Assembly: GCA_016081115.2 (NCBI GenBank) | Contig: CM071931.1 | Coordinates: forward strand, 17,522,317 to 17,586,316 | Length of the DNA: 64,000 nucleotides | DNA from: Rehmannia glutinosa | Lineage: Eukaryota; Streptophyta; Magnoliopsida; Lamiales; Orobanchaceae | Reading direction: 5' to 3' | Shown: piece after piece, positions 37,440 to 48,137 of the stretch | Position numbering within the stretch: position 1 is the stretch's first letter | Layout: each line of letters begins with the position of its first letter | Notes under the pieces: model-generated | Databases searched by the model: none | What the model saw: the letters and a program-made list of their open reading frames with translations, nothing else | Told to the model about the DNA's origin: nothing | Program-made: the position numbers and the translations under genes

Positions 37440-37630
37440 GCTCTATGATACCATATGAAACTGAATGTATTTCATCTTGTATAAAACATGAAGGAATGCA
37501 TACATTATATAGGCTAAAGACTACCTAATTAGCCCATGAATTAAGGAAAAAAGAAGAAAACATAAACCCCAAAGATAGGGCACTACCCTAAAGATAAAGC
37601 ACTCATTATATATTTTACAATATCTCAACA
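37440..37630 (-). repeat. 5' LTR and primer-binding site of copia element 3
   Basis: LTR 37,454-37,630 (177 bp) followed on the minus strand by TGGTATCATAGAGC (37,440-37,453). The right target duplication GTATG is at 37,631-37,635. Confidence 0.9.
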
Positions 37631-37794
37631 GTATGCAAGGACTTTCATGTATGCAGATGGCCTGATGAATTGAAAAAAGAACAGCGTTCCCTTGCTCTGC
37701 ATTTTGATTCTTTGAATGACAAGAATTGGAACATAGTTGAGGATATCCTGAGGAGATGCAGTCATATAATTTCATTTTCCCACTTTGTTCCGAG
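37631..37794 (+). pseudogene. Exon of a calcineurin-like phosphoesterase fragment
   Basis: The frame VCKDFHVCRWPDELKKEQ, then HFDSLNDKNWNIVEDILRR and IISFSHFVPR runs without a stop to a consensus donor (CCGAG|GTGAGT). The ISFSHFVPR end is what I remember from plant calcineurin-like metallophosphoesterases, so I assign it there tentatively. The original acceptor TGCACTGTAG lies at 33,538-33,547, on the far side of copia element 3, so the element inserted at the first exon base. The expected following exon is not found downstream, so this is a gene fragment. Confidence 0.5.
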
Positions 37795-38869
37795 GTGAGT
37801 GAATTGTTTATACGAACTTGGATCATTATATCTGGATACTCATGCAAGGCATCCTGGAGTCGCAATATAGTTGCCTTAACACTAATGTTCTTTTATTGAA
37901 AGTACACATTGTTGCCTATCCAACATTCTTCTTTCCCGGTAACCGTGGATCCTTGAAATGTGTCCAATGTATACCTTTGGTACTGTTACCATAGTCGTTT
38001 ATTAAGCTTTCAACTTTCTCTTAAGTTTCTTAAACCAGCTGGTCTTATCTTGAGGGTAAGTCCACTAGAAAATTACTTAATATTCTCACTCTTCTCTGTA
38101 AGAATTTACTTATGTAGAATATAAGAGATTGATTATATTTTAATCATAGCAATCTTTAAGACTAAAATAAATTATCATTTAATTTATTGCATCAAGCAGA
38201 TAATGTGATAGACAGTGCCCGTCACGAAGAATTACAAAACAAACATATAAATTTTTAAGTAATGTAAGTAACATGTTTCAATTTAGATTTTGCAAGAATT
38301 TAATACGTGATAAACTATTGTACAGTTGGTATTTTAAGTTGTTTTTTTTCATTTGTGAATAACTAGACTAATCTATATATTGCCTTCCCTAAAGTTACAT
38401 TTATTTTAAAACTAATGTATGTACACTAATTTAAAAATTTATATTTTGATGCAGGTGTGTCTTTTCATATCTTGGTGGTTCTGGATTCAGCATAAAAAGC
38501 TTCTCCTTTTTTCTTAAGTGGAATTATAATTAGCAACTCATAAATAAGATCTTTGAGGATTGTTGTTTTATATTGCTCTAAGTACTCTTTTCTTTTGGTT
38601 TGGATATTTAATGTTTCTTTTATCGACATTGTTCAAGTATTTTATTGTCCATTAATTATAGTACGAATATTTTATCATTTCTCTTATATTGATAATTAAT
38701 CGCATTCTACTTAAATAAATATGGTTGATTTTTTTCATGGTTAATTGCATTTGAAATTGCACTTTGTAATATTAATAATGTATTCATAAAATATTACAAA
38801 TTAATACCCAAATAATTATATATGTATATAAATAAAAAATATGCCAAACTTGTCACCACATATTAAATT
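37795..38869. other. Intron-like AT-rich sequence, no exon found
   Basis: The sequence continues as intron after the GTGAGT donor. No recognisable coding part follows before the CACTA-type repeats start. Confidence 0.45.
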
Positions 38870-39494
38870 TTATGACGGACGATTTCATTATTATTTTGGT
38901 GCAATTAGCGACGCTGATAAGCTTTGTCATATATTGCGATTGTTTCCATGACAAACAAAATCATCACATTACATATTCTTTTGGTGACAACACATATCTC
39001 GTCGTTGAATTGTAATTATTGGTGACACATTATTTTGTCATTATAAATATACATTAAGTGACATGCAATATTTAAGTAACGTTAAATCACCTCTTTCATG
39101 ACAAGTTTGTGTAATATATGACGAAATTATAAATTCAATCGCGACACCAAAATTCGTCATTAGAATTTGATGAATTTGGCAATGCGATGATTTTCGTCAC
39201 TAAAAATTTAATGCTATGATGACAAAAACATGCTTTTGTCATTAAAAGATATTTTTTTGTGACAAAGAAACAATATAAATGACAAAAAAATTATCGTTTA
39301 TGTGACGATGTAGGCGTCACAATAAATGATACAAATCGTGACAATCATTATTAGCGTGGCAAAAGGTTAATTTTGTAGTGACAAATTGCAAAAATCGTCA
39401 TGTATACCTTTAATGACGGGGCTACAATGATGATCTTTATGACGCTCAATTTTCGTCACCAAATACATTTAGTGACGAAAAAATAGGTTTATAT
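38870..39494 (+). mobile_element. CACTA-type subterminal repeat region
   Basis: Short motifs TGACGA, TCGTCA, GTGACAA and their variants recur every 15-30 bases on both strands, as in CACTA (En/Spm) element ends. A GTAGTG, the reverse complement of CACTAC, lies at 39,375-39,380 but similar motifs continue beyond it. The gypsy integrase frame starts directly after, at 39,495. No transposase and no opposite end were found. Confidence 0.6.
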
Positions 39495-40852
39495 GACGGA
39501 TCACTAATGTTTGGGAACCGTTTATACGTGCCGAAGGATGAACAATTAAGGAGAGAAATCATGGAAGAGGCACATTGAACGCCATATACCGCACATCCTG
39601 GAGGTACTAAGATGTATCAAGATCTAAGAAAGACATTTTGGTGGAGAAACATGAAGAGAAGCATAGGGTCGTTTGTGCAGAGATGCATGACATGCCAACA
39701 AGTGAAAGTTGAACATCAACGACCATCAGGGTTGTTGAAACCTCTCGAAATACCTGAATGGAAATGAGAGCATATAACAATGGATTTTGTTCTGGATTGC
39801 TAGAAATCGCATAAGGAAACGGCTATTTGGGTCATAGTGGATCGCATGACGAAGTCAGCTCATTTCTTACCAGTCAAGATGACGTATAAGTTGAATAAAT
39901 TAGCCCAGATATATCTGGCAGAGATGGTAAGATTGCACGGAGTCCCAGTTACAATTGTATCAGACAGAGACACTAGATTCACCTCTAAGTTTTGGCAGAG
40001 TTTGCAGAGTGCCATGGGAACGAAGCTCGCTTTAGTACCGCATCCCATCCACAAACAGATGGACAGTCAGAAAGAACAATACAAACTCTGGAAGACATGT
40101 TGAGAGCTGTAGTGTTGGATCTAGGAGGAAGTTGGGAAGAACATTTACCGTTAGTAGAATTTTCTTATAACAATAGTTATCAAGCGACGATCAAAATGGC
40201 ACCGTATGAAGCACTATATGGACGTAAGTGCAGATCCCCTTTATACTGGGACGAGGTTGGAGAGAAAAGAATAATTGGACCACATATTGTTGAGAAAACA
40301 GTGGAACAGATCGATCTCATCAAAAAGAGAATTAAGATTGCTCAGGATCGACAAAAGTCGTACGTCGATAAACGGAGAAAGAATTTGGTATTTCAGATTG
40401 GAGACAAAGTATTTCTAAAAGTAGCACCAACTAAAGGAGTAGTACGTTTTGGAAAGAAAGGAAAGCTGAAACCGAGATACATTGGTCCTTACGAAATTCT
40501 TGAAAGAATTGGAGAAGTAGCCTATAAGTTAGCACTACCACCAGAGTTATTTGGAGTGCATGATGTGTTTCACGTGTCGATGTTAAGAAGATATGTGTTT
40601 GATCCGAGTCTTATCGTTAATCAAGAGGCTATTCAAGTTAAAGAAGATTTGACTTATGAAGAGTTTCCAGTGGCGATCCTTGATAGAAAATTACACTCCT
40701 TAAGAAATAGAGATGTTGTTTTAGTTAAAGTGCAATGGAGTAGGCATGGAAAAGAGGAGGCGACACGGGAAAGAGAAGATGTGATGAAGGACAAATATCC
40801 AAATCTTCCGACAATTAGTAGTTCTGAATTTCGAGGACGAAATTTTTCGTAG
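39495..40852 (+). pseudogene. Ty3/gypsy integrase
   Basis: From DGSLMFGNRLYVP at the start, the HHCC zinc finger (AH..HPGG..RCMTCQQVK), the DDE core (TMDFV, VSDRDTRF, QTDGQSERT) and a C-terminal domain with YNNSYQATIKMAPYEALYG and HVSMLRRYV down to EFRGRNFS are all readable. All three catalytic acidic residues are present. It is inactive: stops at 39,576 (TGA), 39,765 (TGA replacing Trp in EWKW) and 39,801 (TAG), and a one-base deletion near 40,028. RT and RNase H that should precede it are absent. Confidence 0.9.
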
Positions 40853-40862
40853 TGGGGGAGGG
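40849..40862 (+). other. Gypsy polypurine tract
   Basis: GTAGTGGGGGAGGG lies directly before the 3' LTR start TGTAATACC. Confidence 0.8.
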
Positions 40863-43265
40863 TGTAATACCCGACATTAGAATTTGAATCTCAAAATTTA
40901 GGGTAAATTTTTCGCAATTTTTAAGGAATTAGATTGGTATTTATTAGGATTTATAGTTAATTAAGATTATTATTTAAATTATATAATTCGGGTAGAAAAA
41001 TTATAAATTTAATTACGGGGTTTCCTATTATTTTCAATTCAAAAACCGAATTATTTCAAGACCAATTACGATAAAACTAAGCCTCATTTCAAATCATTTG
41101 TAGCCCAAATCACCAAACCCATTACATAGCCCATTTAATACTACTATATATAGTTATTTCCATATTTGGAAATAATCAAAATTTGGAAACTTTCTAATCC
41201 TGGTAAGAATTCAACATATCATCCCTTCAGCTTTTCCATAGGCTGTCCGGTCGCCGGTCACCAGTGGTGGAATTAACAAATCATACCTCATTCGAACTCT
41301 TTCGTCGCCCTCGTTCCAAATCCGAAGTCGGAATTTCGATTTGAATCCCCATTCGCCGGCAAATCGCCGGTAAAGTTGAAAATTCGAAATCTTTAACTCT
41401 AGATCTACGGAGATCTGACCGTTGGATTTTCACAAACCTTATACCGTTAGAAAGCCCATTGAATTAGCTTTCTAACGCCACCTCCCAATCTCAGATCAGA
41501 CCTCTAGATCGACAGCAAATCACCGTAGACGTCTGCAAAAACCCTATTCCGAGTTCACCGGTGCCGCCATCTTTGACCGCCGATTTCCGGCGATCCGCTG
41601 GTCCAATATTGACGAGCCTTATACCATTCTCTTCGTGTCTTCAAGGGCTTCAAATCCCACCAGTCAATTTCATGATTCGAGTTTGTTTCCGCCATGAATC
41701 AAAGTCGAAGGTCTTTTGAAATTTCTTCCATTTTTTTGCCATTTTTCATCCGACTTGCTCTTTCCTCTCTCCGTTCACGTCGCCAGAGGCCACCATGTCT
41801 GATGTAGGAGGTGTCTGGGGGTTGGGTTGAGGTGGTAGTACGTGGCGGCGACACACATAGCGCCGCCGTGCATGAGTTGTTCGTGTGTGTGTGCTGTGCG
41901 TGAGTTGTGTGTGCGTGTGTGTGTATTTTCCGACCAAAAGTGGCCGGAAATGATTAGGGGATGGGTGGAAGAGGTCCCCGGCAGTGAGGGCTACTGGTTC
42001 GAGGTAGCATCGGAGGTCGGGGCGGTGGAAAACGGCGGTGGGGATGTAAAGGAGTGAAAGATGAAAGTATTTGGGAGGCCAAACTGAATTTGAAATTCTT
42101 TTGGACTTGTTTACAATTTTCGAAAACTTCATTTTGACCCCTTCCAAGTTTCAATTTAGTCCTCCAATATCAATTTTTAGCTTATTATAATTTTGCCCCC
42201 AACTCAACTCTTAGAGTTCTGCAAATTGACCCCTAATTTTTAATTACAATTTCTTAAGTCCTAACTTTCTCGTTTTTGACCCAAAAGGGGTCAAACGAAC
42301 TCCGATTGACCTCAAATTTGAATCATAGTCTCGTTATACCATCCTTATATGCAAGGTCTATTCAAAATCATGATATTGCCCCTCAATATTCCAACTTCAA
42401 GAAAACGAGACCCAAACATCCTTATTATTCTGTTTTGCTCCTAATTTCTTCATTTCACATCCAAATGCCCCCAAATTTTAAGTATAGGTTTATCTAGAAT
42501 ATTTAAATTATTATATATTATTATATTTCCATTCCAGGCTTATAAGACATATTATGCTATTTTTGTAGGAGACGAGATTGAGCAGGAACTAGGACTTGCA
42601 TCCCGACATCATTTTGCACATAAAAAGGTGGGGTTACCTTTACACTTAACCGTGTACTATTGCTATTCAATGCAAGTTGACTGTTTAATTAATCATGATT
42701 AGTATGTTTTGCATGAATTCTATGTTGCGGTTGTACCGTACATGTTACATATTTATGTGTTGTGGTGACGATCACTTCACGTTATGAGCTCGCACATATT
42801 ACAAAGTTATGGGCGTCCGTACAAAATGCCACGTATGATGCATCTCTGCTAGTTGTAATTAATTATGCAGTCGCTTAAGTGTACCCCACTGGGTGTATTT
42901 TCATAGCACTCACCCCACATTATATTTTCAGATTAAGGCGAAGGACGACACGAAGACTTGGGCATGATGAAATACTTTTGGAGTCCTAAAGTCCCTATTC
43001 CGCTTTTTCTTAAACTTTGAACCGATAAACCAAGTCCTCGTAAATAAGCTTTCTTTTGTTTATCTTGTTGAGATGAGTGTGACTCATCTACTTATATAAT
43101 GCTTCCACCGTATTTTGTGAATTGGGCTAAACCACCTGTGAGCGTGGTTACTGATGTTGATTAATTGAAATGCTTTGTCCATATCGAAGGTTATTTAAAG
43201 TTAGGTACACACTAATGTAGCGTTCCTTAGGCCCAAAACTACATTTTTTCAAAATCAGGGCTACA
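40863..43265 (+). repeat. 3' LTR of the gypsy element
   Basis: A 2,403-bp LTR, TGTAATACCCGACATT to GGGCTACA, followed by target duplication AATTT (43,266-43,270). It aligns along its whole length with 20,857-23,283, with visible scattered substitutions, so this insertion is older than copia elements 1 and 3. Confidence 0.9.
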
Positions 43266-43270
43266 AATTT

Positions 43271-44366
43271 TTTTTTGTCTATAATGAACATCTCTCATAT
43301 AATTAAACAAAAACGATTAAATAAATAAAAAAACTATAGAAAAACATAAATTCTCAATTCTTACATAGCGTTGAACTTTATAATATTAAAATTTTCTCAT
43401 GTGAACTCCTTATATATGCTTATGACATATGGTTAGAAAGCTCTCGAAATCTAGTTTAATATGAAGCTAATATTATTTGAAAATTCAAATATTTTTAGAG
43501 TTATAGATGAAAGAATAAATACTTTTAATATGTAGAATATAAAAAGTCACATTGTCTTATAATTGAACAAATAGAAGCTAACTATAAATATCAAATTACT
43601 TTGTTGTCCTAAAATTTTACTATGTGTAAAGGATATTTTTGTCCAATCAAAAATTGCAAGAAACATTCATAGTTTATAAAAAATAAAATAAAATAATAAT
43701 AATAAAATAATAGACATGTTTAATTATTGAGAAAATTTGAAAGAATATAAGAGATATACAATTCTGCATCATACTAAAAGTTAAATAGTTAAAATTTTCT
43801 TCTATAACGACTTTTGTATATGTTTAGAACATATAGTTGAAGATTTTGAAACCTAGTTTAAATTTAAAATTTGATTTTATAAGAAATTTAAAGTATTCTT
43901 AGTGTTATATTTGAAAAATATATTTTGATTACTAAATATTTTTTTGCTATAATGAACTTCTCGCATATAATTAAACAAAAAAGATTAAATAAATAATAAA
44001 ATTATAAAAAAAAAATATAAATTCTTAATTCTTACATAGTATTGAACTTTATAATATTAAAATTTTCTCATGTGAACTCCTTAAATGTGCTTATAACATA
44101 TAGTTGAAAAGCTCTCGAAATCTAGTTTAATATGAAGCTAATATTATTTGAAAATTCAAAATATTTTATGAGTTATAGGTAAAAAGAATAAATACTTTTA
44201 AATTGTAGAATATAAAAGGTCAAAGTCTTATGATTGAACAAATAGAAGCTAAATATAAATATCAAATTACTTAGTTCTCCTAAAATTTTACAATGTCTAA
44301 AGGATGTTTACTATGTCTAAAAGATATTTTTGCCCAATCAAAAATTGCAAGAAACATTCACACTTT
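43271..44366. repeat. Tandem repeat of about 668 bp (host site of the gypsy)
   Basis: The ATAATGAAC block at 43,281 recurs at 43,949, with the sequence between them and after them matching (TTCTCATGTGAACTCCTTA, GAAATCTAGTTTAATATGAA and others). The first unit begins left of the gypsy at 20,630, so two units were present before insertion. The second unit has a small internal duplication near 44,290-44,325 and ends about 44,366. Non-coding. Confidence 0.8.
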
Positions 44367-44404
44367 TAAGATAGTCTAGTAGATATAGATAGGACATCAT
44401 AAAA

Positions 44405-47400
44405 ATGAGCTCTGATCGTCATTGGATGTATGCACGAATTCAAAATGGCCTTTTATCTCGGGAGTTCATTGATGGGCTTGAGACTTTCATCCAGTTTGCT
44501 ACTAATCAACTTGACTGGATGGAGGGGACACGGATTAAATGTCCATGTAATCAACGCAAGTGCCGAAACATGAAATTTCTTGATTTGCGCACAGTAAAAT
44601 ACCACTTGGCGAAATATGGATTCGTGCCGAACTACCATATTTGAACCTTCCAAGGAGAAATGAACATGAGGTCCAATCTTGACCATAGTGTTGGTGGGCC
44701 ATCATCTGTTGACAGGGAAGAAGCTTTCGATGCATACCACACAATAGTTTTGGATATTGCTGGTCCTAAACTTAATATGGATGAGATAGAGGAGTCGCCG
44801 AATCCCAAGGTCCAAAAGTTCTGTGACATGTTGAAAGTTGCATATCAACAATTGTGGCCTGAGTGTGAAAAGCACTCTCAGTTATCTCTAGTAGCTCGCT
44901 TAATGAGCTTAAAGTCAGAGAATCGGATGTCTGAAAAATATTTTGACCAGATTACGGAGCTCATGAAAGAGATTGTTCCAGTGAACAATCTAGTCACTGA
45001 TAACTTCTATAACACCAAGAAGTTACTGCGGGGTATGGGATTGCTAGTTGAGAAGATCGATTGTTGCATAAATGGTTGCATGATATACCGGGCATCTGTT
45101 TGAGATATGATATGTTGTAAGTTTTGTCTCCATAGCCTATTTACAAAAACTCACCAGGGTGCTGAGAAGCGATAAAAGACTAATGTAGCATACAAAAAGA
45201 TGTACTACTTTCCTCTTACTCCTCGGTTGCAGAGGTTATATACATCTAATGCTACAACAAATGATATGAGGTGGCATGCTGACCACTTAGTTGAAATGGG
45301 GCCATGCGTCATCCCTCGGACTCCTTGGCTTGGAAGCATTTCAACCAGACTCATCCTGACTTTGCTACTGACATTCGAAATGTCTGGTTAGGTTTGTGCA
45401 CCAATGCTTTTCAGTCATATGGATAATCAGGACAACAATATTCATCGTCGCCGGTTATACTAACACCGTACAACTTACCTCGTTGGATGTGTATGAAGGA
45501 GCAATATACTTTCTTGACCGTATTGGTTCTAGGCCCTAAAAACCCCAAAGAGAGATTAGATATTTACCTACAACCACTCATATCAGAGTTGATTCACCTG
45601 CGGGAAGTGGGTGTTCGTACATATGAAATCTCAAAAAAGCAAAATTTTAACTTGTGTGTTGCCTTTATGTGGACGATTAGTGATTTCCCCATTTATTCGA
45701 TGTTGTCAGGGTGGAGTACAGCTGGGAGGTTAGCTTATCCGTACTGCATGGACAAATCAGATGTGTTCACACTTAAGTGCAACAACAAGCAGTCATGGTT
45801 TGATAACCATCGAAAGTTCTTGCCCGCAGATCACACATTTTGGAGGAATAAAATAGCATTTAGAAGCAAGAAATCAGTTACAACTCATTCGCCAGTAGTT
45901 CGGTCAGGATCTGAGATCTTTAGGGAGTTAGAGGTGTTAGGCCTATAGAAGGTCACTGATCTGGATGCGAATAATATTAATGTATCAATTTCCAAAACTT
46001 GTGGTTGGAAAAAACGTAGTATTTTTAGGATTTGCCATATTGGAGCTCCAATTTAATATGACATAACTTAGATGTTATGCACATAGAAAAGAATGTGTTT
46101 GATAATATTTTTAACACAGTGTTGAATGTTGAAGGAAAAACAAAAGATACCTACAAATCTAGAGAGGATATGAATGAATATTGTTGTCGGCCTAAGTTGA
46201 AGCGAAACGCTGTGGCTGGAAAGTACTCGAAAACTTGTTACACACTAGATAAGCAAACTAGAACAACATTGTGTGATTGGATGAGGAATCTAAAATTCCA
46301 TGAAGGATATGTATCAAACATGGCCCGATGTGTAGATATGAAGAAACTGGAGATGTTTGGGATGAAAAGTCATGACTGTCACGTGTTTATAAAGAGGTTA
46401 ATACCAATTGCTTTACGTGAGCTGCTTCCTCCAAATGTTTGGAAACCAATTACTGAATTGAGTTTGTTCTTCAAGGATCTCACTTCTACTATGATTGGAA
46501 CTCATGACATGATGCGGCTTGAGAGGGACATACCTCTAATTCTATGTAAACTTAAATGTATATTTCCTCCAAGCTTCTTTGACTCCATGGAGCATCTACT
46601 CGTTCACTTGGCCTATGAAGCGAGGATTGCTGAGCCAGTCTAGTAGGTGGATGTATCCATTTGAGAGGTATAATTATTGTTAATTTTATGTATCTAGTCG
46701 ATCTATAAAATACAATTATCGCTTATACATGTCATTTTTATCTAGGTATCTCTGTAAACTAAAAAATAATGTCAAAAACAAAACGAAAGTCTAGGGGTCT
46801 ATATCCAACGCATATTTGGTGGAAGAAGCGTCATCTTTTTGTCCATACTACTTTGAGGACCATGTTAGCACGAAGCACATAAATGTGCTTAGGAATTATG
46901 ATGGCCATGGAGATGTAGTAAATGAACATGATGACAATATATTTGTATTCAAGCATCTAGGTCGAGCATTTGGAAAGGAGAAAACGAGATATATGACTGA
47001 TGACAAGTATAAAACAACTTATATATACGTTTTATTAAATTGTTCTAATGTTAACCCATATATTGAGTAAGTGTATTGCTCATCTAATTATCATTTAATA
47101 GTGTAACTTATAATACGTATTAAATGTTGACGCATATGACCTTTTGAAGGATTTACAATTAACAGATAAAACATGTCAAACCAAACATTTCAGATGCTCA
47201 ACTTGATGGTAAATTGGAAAAACAATTTGCAAGTTGGTTTGAGAAATATGTGAGGTTTTCAAATACTTCGAACATAATCAAATAAGACTATTCATCAAGG
47301 ATCTCACAAAAGGCCCATTAAGATCCATCACTACATATTCTGGGTATTATGTAAAAATTCCACATATTGGCCACGGTTCTGCTAGAACAACTATGAATAG

Positions 47401-47968
47401 TGGAGTTTGCATAAAAAGAGTGAATGAGAGTGATTATTATGGTAGATTGCTGGAAGTTGTGCGTCTCGAGTACCCTGGTTTGCCCATTAAGAGGATTGTT
47501 TTGTTCAATTGTGAGTGGTTTGATCCGACGAGTATGGGAACTAAGGTCCATCCCCAGTATAAGCTGATCGAAGTTAATCACAAGCGTAGATTTTATCGAT
47601 ACAAACCATTGATTGAATACAAACCATTTGTCATGGCAATTCGAGCAACTCAGGTTTACTATTGTACGTATCCAAGTTTGAAACGTGATAAGTCCGATTG
47701 GTGGGATTTTTACAAAATTAAAGCCAGATCTAATGTAAAAGCTATTGAATCATCTACACCCCCATCATTTCAAGAGAAAACTATAGCGATTCATGATTCT
47801 GTACAAGCAGATGCAAACCCAATATATTTGGACGACACAGTTGGTGGGGTTATAGAACTTGCAGATGAATAATTTACCAATGAAGATGAGGTTGAGCTAG
47901 AAGAAGAAATGGATGACTCGAGCGGAGATTCAAACATAAGAGAGAGCGACAATGATAGTGATAATTAG
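44405..47968 (+). pseudogene. CACTA TNP2-type transposase
   Basis: ATG at 44,405 opens a transposase-associated domain (HWMYARIQNG, CPCNQRKCRN, VKYHLAKYGFVPNYH) cut by TGA at 44,642 where Trp is expected. TNP2 follows in pieces: 44,660-45,103, then 45,200-45,948 with YFPLTPRLQRLY, NLPRWMCMKEQYTFL and DFPIYSMLSGWSTAGRLAYP. The frame 46,077-46,643 (MHIEKNVFDNIFNTVLN.., LPPNVWKPITELSLFF) covers DUF4218. The frame 47,393-47,872 (NESDYYGRLLEVVRLEYPG, LFNCEWFDPT, YYCTYPSLKRDKSDWW) is DUF4216, and an acidic tail after TAA 47,870 reaches a natural stop at 47,966-47,968. At least six breaks make it inactive. Confidence 0.9.
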
Positions 47969-48137
47969 TAAGATATGTTGATTGTGTACCTTTGTTAATA
48001 TATATTTATTATTAGGACTTGTTACAAAAATATTTTTGTGCATTAAATTCTTGGTATCCCATTACTTTTAAACTTGTTCTTTTTCTGTTGTGCTATTATT
48101 TGACATAAATTAGTTTTGTTTTTTTTTTTAATTTTAG

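Larger units (their letters stand above)
33553..37630 (-). mobile_element. Ty1/copia element 3, recent insertion into a gene fragment, no gag seen
   Basis: This 4,078-bp element has short LTRs (33,553-33,750 and 37,454-37,630), primer-binding site 37,440-37,453 (TGGTATCATAGAGC), perfect GTATG target duplications and near-identical LTRs. Protease, integrase, RT and RNase H are recognisable in copia order, but no capsid or zinc knuckle is found between the primer-binding site and protease. That gap holds a GTGAACAGTG-type repeat instead. The insertion point is the first base of an exon at 37,631. Confidence 0.9.
20857..43265 (+). mobile_element. Ty3/gypsy LTR retrotransposon, interior mostly replaced by nested insertions
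   Basis: Both LTRs (20,857-23,283 and 40,863-43,265) belong to one insertion. Each begins TGTAATACCCGACATT, the flanking target duplications match (AATTT at 20,852-20,856 and 43,266-43,270), and the host repeat resumes across the gap. Orientation is plus, from the PBS after the left LTR, and integrase plus PPT before the right one. Of the interior only the leader (23,284-about 23,880) and integrase (39,495-40,852) remain. Gag, protease, RT and RNase H are missing, and 15.6 kb of other sequence lies in between. The integrase C-terminus and 2.4-kb LTRs suggest a chromovirus such as Tekay/Del, which is inference. Confidence 0.85.

Noticed and set aside
39375..39380. GTAGTG as the exact right end of a CACTA element
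   Set aside because: The same subterminal motifs continue for about 110 bases beyond it and no matching 3-bp duplication was found, so the true end is unresolved.
41746..42147. 133-codon minus-strand frame with Thr/His-rich repeats
   Set aside because: It is low-complexity translation of a TG-rich stretch in the gypsy 3' LTR.
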